Of a stretch of DNA of 7,420 bases, positions 1 through 5,642 are shown in pieces; position 1 is the first letter of the stretch, and each line of letters opens with the position of its first letter. The notes under the pieces are model-generated. The model was given only the letters and a program-made list of their open reading frames with translations, was not told the origin of the DNA and searched no databases. Origin of the DNA: CAZWZG01 sp964638245 (GTDB lineage: Bacteria > Pseudomonadota > Alphaproteobacteria > Rhodobacterales > Rhodobacteraceae). The stretch lies in NCBI GenBank assembly GCA_964638245.1, contig CAZWZG010000153.1, positions 1-7,420 of the forward strand, read 5' to 3'. The position numbers were made by a program, and so were the translations under genes.

Positions 1-747
1 AACTCGAACCCCGATCCCAACGAGACTGAGCCGCCGCTCATGCGCAAGGTGATCGAGATGGTGCAAGGGTTGGTGGATATTCCCTTGTGCATCGACAGCT
101 CGGTTCCCGGCGCGCTGGAAGCTGGGCTAGAGGTCGCTGAAGGGCGCCCGCTTTTGAACTCGGTCACGGGTGAGGAAGAACGGCTGGAAGCGATCCTGCC
201 GCTGGTGAAGAAATACGACGTGCCCGTCGTGGCGATTTCGAACGATGATACGGGGATTTCCGAGGATCCTGAGGTTCGCTTTGCTGTGGCCAAGAAGATC
301 GTCGAGCGGGCCGCCGATTTCGGCATCCCAGCCCATGACATCGTGGTCGATCCGCTGGTGATGCCGGTGGGCGCGATGGCGTCGGCGGGGCAGCAGGTGT
401 TCGCGCTGGTGCGCAAGTTGCGCGAGGAATTGGGTGTGAACACGACCTGTGGGGCGTCCAATATCTCGTTCGGTCTGCCCCATCGCCACGGGATCAACGC
501 GGCCTTCCTGCCCATGGCGATTGGTGCGGGCATGACGAGCGCGATCATGAACCCGGTGCGCCCTGTCGAAATGGAAGCGATCCGCGCCGCGAATTTCCTG
601 ATGAACCACGACCCCAATGGCGGCGAATGGATCAAGTTCAGCCGTGTGCTGGATCAGGTGAACGAAGGCGTGGCGTTTCCCGAAGCCTCCTCCGCGGCCG
701 CCGCAGCAGGCGGTGGTCGGGGCGGACGCCGGCGTCGGCGCGGATAA
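1..747 (+). CDS. Methyltetrahydrofolate:corrinoid methyltransferase (pterin-binding, MtgA/AcsE-like), 5'-truncated
   Basis: The reading frame is open from base 1, so the start lies outside the window; 248 codons are visible. By comparison with the ~260-residue AcsE family, about 40 or more N-terminal residues are missing. The protein has the DHPS-like TIM-barrel pattern of MeTr enzymes. Counting from the first codon, these are: LCIDSS near 29-34, NSVTGE at 53-58, the NDDTG loop at 81-85, DPLVMP at 117-122, and ASN-SFGLP at 152-159, whose Asn is the conserved residue near the methyl-tetrahydrofolate N5. Family knowledge: such cytosolic enzymes move a methyl group between a corrinoid protein and tetrahydrofolate. 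In demethylating pathways (for example MtgA of glycine betaine degradation) the direction is methyl-cobalamin to THF. The C-terminus is a low-complexity Ala/Gly run followed by GGRRRRRG, an addition to the fold. The same eight residues end the ASKHA activator at 1975-4011, supporting a common pathway. The methyl donor cannot be told from the window. Confidence 0.88.
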   Translation, partial: NSNPDPNETEPPLMRKVIEMVQGLVDIPLCIDSSVPGALEAGLEVAEGRPLLNSVTGEEERLEAILPLVKKYDVPVVAISNDDTGISEDPEVRFAVAKKIVERAADFGIPAHDIVVDPLVMPVGAMASAGQQVFALVRKLREELGVNTTCGASNISFGLPHRHGINAAFLPMAIGAGMTSAIMNPVRPVEMEAIRAANFLMNHDPNGGEWIKFSRVLDQVNEGVAFPEASSAAAAAGGGRGGRRRRRG

Positions 748-787
748 CTGAAACGCACCTGTTACGATTGAGACGCGAATAGCCCTT

Positions 788-814
788 TGATCACGCCGCC
801 CGGCGTGGTCATTT
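788..814 (+). terminator. Possible intrinsic terminator after the methyltransferase gene
   Basis: An inverted repeat pairs 788-797 with 802-811. It has ten base pairs, one of them T-G, a four-base loop (GCCC) and a GC-rich upper stem. TTT follows at 812-814. The position, 41 bases after the stop codon, fits a transcription terminator, but the T run is only three bases and gives way to GGGG, so termination may be partial. The hairpin ends ten bases before the ATG of the next gene, where a ribosome binding site would be expected. It could instead, or also, affect translation of that gene. Confidence 0.5.
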
Positions 815-821
815 GGGGTCC

Positions 822-1535
822 ATGGAAGATGTGCCCGCAAAACACGAGGCGTCCGACGACGCCATGCCGAGCTTTCGGCAGGCGTTGCCGCGCATTCTGT
901 TGCGCGTTGGCGTTGTCATCGCATTTGCGGTTGGAAGCCTGATGGCCATGGACTGGCTTCAGGCGCAGGCCGACATGATGGAGCCTGGCGAGGGCGAGGC
1001 GTTCATGGTTGGCGTCTATCTGACGATGCTGTTGGTCTATGCGCTATTGATTTCGATCCCCTTCGTGCCGGGGGTTGAGATCGGCTTGACCTTGTTGGTC
1101 CTGCGTGGCGCGGTGATTGCGCCTTATGTCTGGGTCGCGACGGTCGCGGGCCTGACGATTTCCTATCTTGTGGGGCGGTTCCTGCCCTATGACTGGCTAC
1201 ACAAGATGCTGGCTGATCTGAGGATGCGACGGGTGTGCGACCTTCTGGAGCGCACCAAGCCCTTGTCCCGTGAAGAACGCCTTGCGCGGTTGGAAGACAC
1301 CCTGCCCGGCTGGTTGCGCCCGGTTCTTGCGGGACGCGGACGTTATCTTTTACTGGCGGTTCTGATCGCCCTGCCCGGCAACGGCCTGATCGGCGGCGGC
1401 GGGGGGATCAGCTTTGTCGCGGGGCTTTCGCGTTTGTTTGCAACGCCTTGGGCCCTGGTGACCTTGGCGGTAGCGGTCCTGCCGCTCCCGCTGATTGTTT
1501 GGCTTTACGGGCGCGCGGCCCTGACGGGTCTTTAG
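822..1535 (+). CDS. Polytopic inner-membrane protein, possibly VTT/TVP38-like
   Basis: The 237-residue protein begins with a short acidic N-terminus. Hydrophobic segments lie near residues 25-44, 62-82, 86-98, 102-118, 174-190 and 208-229, suggesting five or six membrane spans. A charged, helical cytosolic-type loop (about 122-170) is rich in Arg, Lys and Glu. Two Gly/Pro-rich motifs stand out: IPFVPGVEIG at 79-88, and LPGNGLIGGGGGIS at 184-197 as a re-entrant-looking turn. A conserved Pro-Gly-x-Glu followed by a later Gly-rich turn recalls SNARE-associated/VTT (DedA, TVP38) proteins. The resemblance is weak and no substrate can be named. The start is uncertain. I chose ATG 822; a TTG at 813 adds three residues, and ATG 864 would remove the acidic leader. 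None has a good Shine-Dalgarno sequence. The gene lies 74 bases after the methyltransferase and overlaps the convergent gene at 1532-1810 by four bases. Confidence 0.75.
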   Translation: MEDVPAKHEASDDAMPSFRQALPRILLRVGVVIAFAVGSLMAMDWLQAQADMMEPGEGEAFMVGVYLTMLLVYALLISIPFVPGVEIGLTLLVLRGAVIAPYVWVATVAGLTISYLVGRFLPYDWLHKMLADLRMRRVCDLLERTKPLSREERLARLEDTLPGWLRPVLAGRGRYLLLAVLIALPGNGLIGGGGGISFVAGLSRLFATPWALVTLAVAVLPLPLIVWLYGRAALTGL

Positions 1536-1810
1536 ACCGCGACCATCATGGCGCGGTTGCGCTGCATCATGATCATCGGGAACAGCACGGCGAGGTAGGC
1601 CGTCGCCACCGGAAGTCCGATCACGAAGTACGTTTGCGCGGCTGCGCTATCAACTGCGATCCCGTAAATCAGCATGGCCATTGCGCCAAGCATGGAGAAC
1701 GCCGGAATTGCCGCGGCGGTATGCCAACCTTCCGGCGCCAACCAAATCGACAAGCACTGGAGAACTACAAAAACAAGCGGCAACACGATACTAAACTGGT
1801 CAAATGTCAT
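1532..1810 (-). CDS. Small three-helix membrane protein, function unknown
   Basis: This 92-residue protein is almost entirely hydrophobic, with likely membrane helices near residues 5-24, 32-53 and 60-82. A short basic stretch (QRNR) follows the last helix. I do not recognise a family. Two points support it as a real gene. A Shine-Dalgarno match (AGGT) sits six bases before the ATG on the minus strand, and the hydropathy is regular, with no catalytic-looking residues. Its stop codon (TAA) overlaps the stop (TAG) of the membrane-protein gene on the other strand within the four bases TTAG. It is transcribed away from the ASKHA gene, with a 164-base divergent gap between their starts. It might be a small inner-membrane accessory subunit, but nothing here names a partner. 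Confidence 0.68.
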   Translation of the reverse strand: MTFDQFSIVLPLVFVVLQCLSIWLAPEGWHTAAAIPAFSMLGAMAMLIYGIAVDSAAAQTYFVIGLPVATAYLAVLFPMIMMQRNRAMMVAV

Positions 1811-1816
1811 CTTTAC

Positions 1817-1820
1817 ACCT
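1817..1820 (-). promoter_or_regulatory. Ribosome binding site of the small membrane protein gene
   Basis: On the minus strand AGGT lies six bases upstream of the ATG at 1810-1808. It is one of the few recognisable Shine-Dalgarno matches in the window and supports this start. Confidence 0.55.
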
Positions 1821-1934
1821 ACTCAACTCTGGACATCTTCAAGATCACGGCGGAATGAGGCAAAACCCTGCCGGGGCAATGACGCAGACGGGATGATTTC
1901 GCGTTAAAAAGCGCAGGTCGTTTCCGCAGATGGC

Positions 1935-1940
1935 TCTAAT
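1935..1940 (+). promoter_or_regulatory. Possible -10 element for the ASKHA activator gene
   Basis: TCTAAT matches the sigma-70 -10 consensus at five of six positions and lies 34 bases before the ATG at 1975. No -35 element is visible at 16-18 bases spacing, so it would need an activator or may be chance. Downstream, TTGAG occurs at 1941-1945 and again at 1962-1966, each followed within two bases by AAA. The starts are 21 bases apart, about two helical turns. This pair could be an operator but is short enough to be accidental. Confidence 0.2.
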
Positions 1941-1974
1941 TTGAGTGAAAATGAGAAACCGTTGAGCAAATCTG

Positions 1975-4011
1975 ATGAGTGACGACGCACTGGTGATTTT
2001 CACGCCGTCCGGCAAACGGGGGCGAGTCGCGATTGGCACGCCCGTTTTGACGGCAGCGCGGCAGATGGGCGTCGATCTGGATAGCGTGTGCGGTGGGCGG
2101 GGCATTTGTTCCAAGTGCCAGGTGGCACCGGGATCGGGCGAATTTCCGAAATTCGGGGTGACTGTGGCCGAAGGTGCTTTGTCGGCATTTAACGCCGTTG
2201 AGGCGCGCTATGACGAAAAGCGCGGGCTGAAACCGGGGCGTCGGTTGGGGTGTCAGGCCACGATCCAAGGCGACATCGTGATTGATGTTCCCGCAGAGAG
2301 CCAGGTGCACAAGCAAGTGATCCGCAAGGCCGCCGACACGCGGCCCATCACGATGAACCCGGCCACCCGGCTCTACTATGTCGAGGTTGAAGAACCCGAC
2401 ATGCACGCCCCTACCGGCGATCTAGAGCGGCTGGAAGCTGCTTTGAAGGCCGAATGGGGGATTGAGGCGCTCGAGGCGCCGACAGCGCTTTTGATGCGCC
2501 TTCAGCCGGTTCTGCGCAAAGGCGGGTTCGCGGTCACCGTGGCCGTCCACAAGGATCATACCAGCGACACGCATCGCCTGATTGATATCTGGCCGGGGTT
2601 CTTTGAAGGGCCGCTGTATGGGCTGGCGATTGACATTGGCTCGACCACCATTGCGGCGCATCTGACGGATTTGTCGACGGGTGTGGTTGCGGCCTCTGCG
2701 GGTCGGATGAACCCGCAGATCCGGTTCGGCGAGGACCTGATGAGCCGGGTGTCCTACGCAATGATGAACCCCGGTGGGGACAAGGAAATGACCGCCGCGG
2801 TGCGCGAGGCGATTGCGGAACTGGCCGGAGAGTTGGCCAAGGACGGCGACGTGGATGTTTCGTCCATCGTCGAGGCGACGGCGGTGTGCAACCCGGTGAT
2901 GCATCACCTGCTCCTCGGGATTGATCCGGTGGAGCTTGGGCAGGCGCCCTTTGCGCTGGCCACGTCCGATGCAATCTCGGCCCCAGCGGCAGAGATCGGG
3001 ATCACGGGGATCAACGCGCAGGCGATGGGGTATCTGTTGCCATGTATCGCGGGGCATGTCGGGGCCGATGCGGCGGCTGTGGCGCTGTCTGAGCGGCCTT
3101 TTGAGTCCGAAGAGCTGGTGCTGATCGTGGATGTTGGCACGAATGCCGAGATCCTCTTGGGCAATACCGAACGCGTGCTGGCGTGTTCGTCGCCAACCGG
3201 TCCCGCGTTCGAAGGGGCGCAGATCGCGTCGGGTCAGCGCGCGGCGCCGGGGGCGATTGAGCGGGTCGAGATTGATCCGATGACGAAAGAGCCACGCTTC
3301 CGCGTGATCGGGTCGGATTTGTGGTCCGATGAGGACGGGTTTGATGCCGCGATTGCGACGACCGGGGTCACGGGCATCTGTGGCTCGGGCATTATCGAGG
3401 CGCTGGCCGAAATGCGGATGGCGGGCATCCTTGATCCAGGTGGGCTGATCGGGTCGGCTGAACAAATCGGCAGCGCGCGCTCGATCCCCGAGGGGCGCAC
3501 CCATGCGTACCTTCTTTATGACGGCAGCGCCGATGGCGGTCCGGTGATCACGGTAACCCAAGGCGATGTGCGCGCGATCCAGTTGGCGAAGTCAGCGCTG
3601 TACGCGGGCGCGCGCCTGCTGCTGGATGAGATTGGAACGGATACCGTGGACAAGGTCGTGTTGGCCGGCGCGTTCGGGGCGCATATCTCGCCCAAGCACG
3701 CGATGGTGTTGGGTATGATCCCGGATTGTCCGCTGGACGCGGTCGTGGGCGCGGGCAATGCCGCCGGTACAGGCGCGCGGATTGCGCTCTGCGATATCGA
3801 TGCGCGCGCGCGGATCGAGGGCGAGGTGCGCAAGATCACCAAGGTTGAGACGGCCGTCGAGCCGCGCTTTCAGGAGCATTTCGTGGCCGCCAACGCCATC
3901 CCCCATGCCACCGCCCCCTTCCCCGAATTGAAGAAGGTCGCGACGCTGCCGGACGTGTCTTTCAACGCCGGTGGGAGGCCTGAAGGCGGGCGGAGACGGC
4001 GGCGCGGTTAG
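1975..4011 (+). CDS. 2Fe-2S/ASKHA-domain corrinoid protein activator (DUF4445, RACo/RamA-like)
   Basis: The 678-residue protein fits the ATP-dependent reductive activators of corrinoid proteins, which return inactive Co(II) to Co(I) so methyl transfer can resume. Residues about 5-105 form a plant-type ferredoxin domain with Cys39, Cys45, Cys48 and Cys93 (Cx5Cx2C plus a distal Cys) to hold a [2Fe-2S] cluster. A linker region (about 110-210) follows, then an ASKHA actin-like ATPase fold. The first phosphate loop is DIGSTT at 220-225, and the second nucleotide loop is DVGTNAE at 386-392. Family blocks TGPAFEGAQIASG (408-420), TGICGSGI (466-473), TQGDVRAIQLAKSA (528-541) and VLAGAFGAHI (562-571) are present, so the catalytic part looks intact. 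An Arg-rich tail ends in GGRRRRRG, as in the methyltransferase at the left edge. ATG 1975 is the only early start, because an in-frame TGA lies at 1963-1965; it has only a GAG as ribosome binding site. Its corrinoid partner is not in the window. Confidence 0.93.
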   Translation: MSDDALVIFTPSGKRGRVAIGTPVLTAARQMGVDLDSVCGGRGICSKCQVAPGSGEFPKFGVTVAEGALSAFNAVEARYDEKRGLKPGRRLGCQATIQGDIVIDVPAESQVHKQVIRKAADTRPITMNPATRLYYVEVEEPDMHAPTGDLERLEAALKAEWGIEALEAPTALLMRLQPVLRKGGFAVTVAVHKDHTSDTHRLIDIWPGFFEGPLYGLAIDIGSTTIAAHLTDLSTGVVAASAGRMNPQIRFGEDLMSRVSYAMMNPGGDKEMTAAVREAIAELAGELAKDGDVDVSSIVEATAVCNPVMHHLLLGIDPVELGQAPFALATSDAISAPAAEIGITGINAQAMGYLLPCIAGHVGADAAAVALSERPFESEELVLIVDVGTNAEILLGNTERVLACSSPTGPAFEGAQIASGQRAAPGAIERVEIDPMTKEPRFRVIGSDLWSDEDGFDAAIATTGVTGICGSGIIEALAEMRMAGILDPGGLIGSAEQIGSARSIPEGRTHAYLLYDGSADGGPVITVTQGDVRAIQLAKSALYAGARLLLDEIGTDTVDKVVLAGAFGAHISPKHAMVLGMIPDCPLDAVVGAGNAAGTGARIALCDIDARARIEGEVRKITKVETAVEPRFQEHFVAANAIPHATAPFPELKKVATLPDVSFNAGGRPEGGRRRRRG

Positions 4012-4976
4012 GTTGCGAGGATTTCGCTGGCGAGACCGCGTAAATCGCCGAAATAGCCGCGCGAGCGTGCAGGACGTGTTGGATCCGATGTGATCGCGAT
4101 GACGGTCGCCCGCTCGGGCGCGACCATGAGCATTTGACCACCATAGCCCCGGCCATAGGCGACCGGCGTGCCCGAAAGGCGCGTCAGGAACCAGCCGAAG
4201 CCGTATTGATCGCCCGACCAGGGCGAACGTCCGCGCGGTTGCCAGCTTTGCGCGATCCAATCCGCCGGGACGACCTGTGTGTCCTCCCAAACGCCGCCGT
4301 CCAGCACCATCTGGCCGATGCGGGACAGATCGCGGGGGCTGAGCGCCATGTCGTTGCCGCCAAGGTATCGCCCCTGAGGGTCACGCACCCAAGGTGCGAA
4401 ATCGACACCCATTGGACGCCCGATCCAGGCGCGGGCAAGGCTGAGGAGGCTGTCGCCGGTTTCGCGGGCAAGGGCGGCCCCAAGCAGGTGCCAGCCGCCC
4501 GTGGAATAGATGAAGCGCCCGCCGGGGTCTGCGACCACCTCGCGCTCGAGTGCAGACGCAACCCAATCCCGGCTCGACACCCATGGCCCGTAGTTCGGGC
4601 CAGACACGCTTTCAAGGCCTGCACGCATCGAAAGGAGATGGTCGACGGTTATCGCGTCACGCGCATCGCCAGCCGGGGACCTTCCCAGAAGCGGCAAAAC
4701 CGGCGCGTCGGCGTTTGGGATCACGCCGCGCTGAATGGCGATGCCCGTCAGGAGCGCCAGTAGCGTTTTTGACACCGACTTGACGTTGGCAATGCCATCG
4801 GGCCCCCGCCCGCCCCAATGCTGGGCAAAGACCTCTTCCCCGTTTCGGCGCACGATCAGCGAATGCAGGCGGTCCTCGAACGGGGCGGCCAGTTCTGCAA
4901 TATCGCGCGTCTGGGCCAAGGCCGGTGCCGCCAGAAGGGCAGTCGTTGAAGCAAGGAGAGTTCGACGTGTGATCAT
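4008..4976 (-). CDS. Tat-exported serine hydrolase, beta-lactamase/penicillin-binding class C fold
   Basis: This 322-residue protein belongs to the serine beta-lactamase-like family (PF00144 type), which includes esterases, D-aminopeptidases and PBP4*-like enzymes. The N-terminus is a twin-arginine signal: TRRTLLA, a hydrophobic stretch, then ALA before Gln22 as a likely cleavage site. It should therefore be exported folded to the periplasm. The nucleophile motif SVSK is at 67-70 (Ser67, Lys70). The second motif, with the general-base Tyr, is YST at 157-159 within a typical FIYSTGGWHLLG block. A glycine-rich third motif (YGRGYGGQ, 274-281) stands where KTG or HTG would be. True beta-lactamase activity is not implied; the substrate is unknown. 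The ATG lacks a Shine-Dalgarno sequence. A poor promoter-like pair (TTGCCA, 17 bases, CATCTG on the minus strand, 5011-4983) would give an almost leaderless mRNA. Its stop overlaps the ASKHA stop by four bases, in the opposite direction. Confidence 0.87.
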   Translation of the reverse strand: MITRRTLLASTTALLAAPALAQTRDIAELAAPFEDRLHSLIVRRNGEEVFAQHWGGRGPDGIANVKSVSKTLLALLTGIAIQRGVIPNADAPVLPLLGRSPAGDARDAITVDHLLSMRAGLESVSGPNYGPWVSSRDWVASALEREVVADPGGRFIYSTGGWHLLGAALARETGDSLLSLARAWIGRPMGVDFAPWVRDPQGRYLGGNDMALSPRDLSRIGQMVLDGGVWEDTQVVPADWIAQSWQPRGRSPWSGDQYGFGWFLTRLSGTPVAYGRGYGGQMLMVAPERATVIAITSDPTRPARSRGYFGDLRGLASEILAT

Positions 4977-5048
4977 GAGGGTCAGATGTCGTGCGCGCTG
5001 CGCGTTGGCAAGCCCTGACGCCTCACGGCTGCGTGTGGCACGGCGTTG

Positions 5049-5077
5049 TTGACGCTGTTTGCCCGATTGCGTATCTC
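5049..5077 (+). promoter_or_regulatory. Likely promoter of the tRNA-Gly gene
   Basis: TTGACG at 5049-5054 matches the -35 consensus at five of six positions, including the TTGAC core favoured in alphaproteobacteria. After exactly 17 bases, TATCTC at 5072-5077 is a weak -10 element (three of six). Transcription would begin near 5084, about five bases before the mature tRNA 5' end, a normal short leader. It probably also drives the thioesterase gene behind the tRNA, since no other promoter can fit there. Confidence 0.55.
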
Positions 5078-5088
5078 GCGAGCAGATC

Positions 5089-5162
5089 GCGGGTGTAGCT
5101 CAATGGTAGAGCAGGAGCTTCCCAAGCTTAAGACGAGGGTTCGATTCCCTTCACCCGCTCCA
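5089..5162 (+). tRNA. tRNA-Gly, anticodon CCC
   Basis: A full cloverleaf can be drawn. The acceptor stem is GCGGGTG (5089-5095) with CACCCGC (5152-5158). The D stem is GCTC/GAGC. The anticodon stem is 5114-5118 with 5126-5130, closing loop TTCCCAA and anticodon CCC at 5121-5123. The variable region has four bases. The T stem is GAGGG/CCCTT with loop TTCGATT. The discriminator is T and CCA is encoded at 5160-5162. It reads GGG glycine codons. The acceptor stem is perfectly paired. The anticodon stem is weaker, with a G-T pair at 28-42 and a G-A mismatch at its outer end (27-43). The tRNA is divergent from the hydrolase and 12 bases upstream of the thioesterase start. Confidence 0.96.
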
Positions 5163-5174
5163 GAAATGTGATCC

Positions 5175-5642
5175 ATGACCCCACTGACCCCCCTTGGACC
5201 AGACGAATTGCGCGACGCGGGCATCCCCGCGCCTTGGGCGTTCGGGATGGCGGATCGGGTGCGGTTTCATGAATTGGACGGGCTGAACCACGTCAACAAC
5301 GCGATGTATCTCAGTTGGTTCGAGACGCTGCGGGTGCATTATTGTTCAGACTACGGGCTGACGCAGTATCGGCCGGAGGATCCCATGCTGATCCTGAAAT
5401 CGGTGACGTGCGAGTATCACGCGCCGATGTTTCTGTCCGACCCCTATATCGTGACCGCGCGCTGCCAGAGCTTTCGACGCACCAGTTTCGTCAAGGAATA
5501 CGCGGTGTGGTCGGGCGGCGGGCTAAAGACGACCGGAACGGCGGTGATTGTGATGACCGAGCAGGACGGGACCACGAAATGGCCCCTGCCCGATCAGATC
5601 AAATCGGTGTTTCAGGCGCGTGATGGCGCGGTTGCCGCCTAG
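5175..5642 (+). CDS. Acyl-CoA thioesterase, 4HBT hot-dog fold (YbgC/FadM type)
   Basis: The 155-residue length is usual for a single hot-dog domain. The signature runs from about 30 to 51: RFHELDGLNHVNNAMYLSWF, where Asp35 and the HVNN turn occupy the active-site loop and central-helix start of 4-hydroxybenzoyl-CoA thioesterase-like enzymes. A further beta-strand pattern (LKSVTCEYHAPMFLSDPYIV, 74-93) supports the fold. The expected reaction is hydrolysis of an acyl-CoA or aryl-CoA thioester in the cytosol; the chain preference cannot be read from sequence. ATG 5175 is chosen because an in-frame TGA lies at 5169-5171, and the PWAFGMADRVRF lead-in looks like part of the family's normal N-terminus; the next ATG (5247) would lose it. 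No Shine-Dalgarno sequence precedes the start. The gene is only 12 bases behind the tRNA and is probably co-transcribed with it. Its stop overlaps that of the convergent gene by four bases (CTAG). Confidence 0.87.
   Translation: MTPLTPLGPDELRDAGIPAPWAFGMADRVRFHELDGLNHVNNAMYLSWFETLRVHYCSDYGLTQYRPEDPMLILKSVTCEYHAPMFLSDPYIVTARCQSFRRTSFVKEYAVWSGGGLKTTGTAVIVMTEQDGTTKWPLPDQIKSVFQARDGAVAA

Noticed and set aside
127..840. 237-residue minus-strand open frame opposite the methyltransferase
   Set aside because: It has a biased Arg/His/Gly composition and lies opposite a gene with recognisable active-site motifs.
1448..1907. Two plus-strand frames (136 and 77 residues) across the small membrane protein region
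   Set aside because: Their composition is irregular and one overlaps the membrane-protein gene out of frame. The minus-strand frame has regular hydrophobic helices and a ribosome binding site.
2422..3561. 379-residue minus-strand open frame inside the ASKHA gene
   Set aside because: It is rich in Arg, His and Pro with no domain pattern, as expected for the opposite strand of a high-GC gene. The plus-strand frame carries clear ferredoxin and ATPase motifs.
4134..4763. 209-residue plus-strand open frame opposite the serine hydrolase
   Set aside because: The minus strand encodes a Tat signal and an SVSK active site; this frame shows no structure or motif and no credible start signal.
4008..4976. 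Antibiotic-resistance beta-lactamase
   Set aside because: The fold and SxxK motif fit, but the family is dominated by esterases and peptidases, and the third motif (YGRGYGGQ) is not a classical KTG. Resistance cannot be claimed.
5089..5162. tRNA gene as an integration site for a mobile element
   Set aside because: tRNA 3' ends are frequent attachment sites, but I see no integrase gene and no repeated copy of the tRNA end elsewhere in the window.
4982..5224. 80-residue minus-strand frame running antisense through the tRNA
   Set aside because: Its middle part is the translation of the complement of tRNA-Gly, a well-known kind of false protein call. The cloverleaf on the plus strand explains the conservation.
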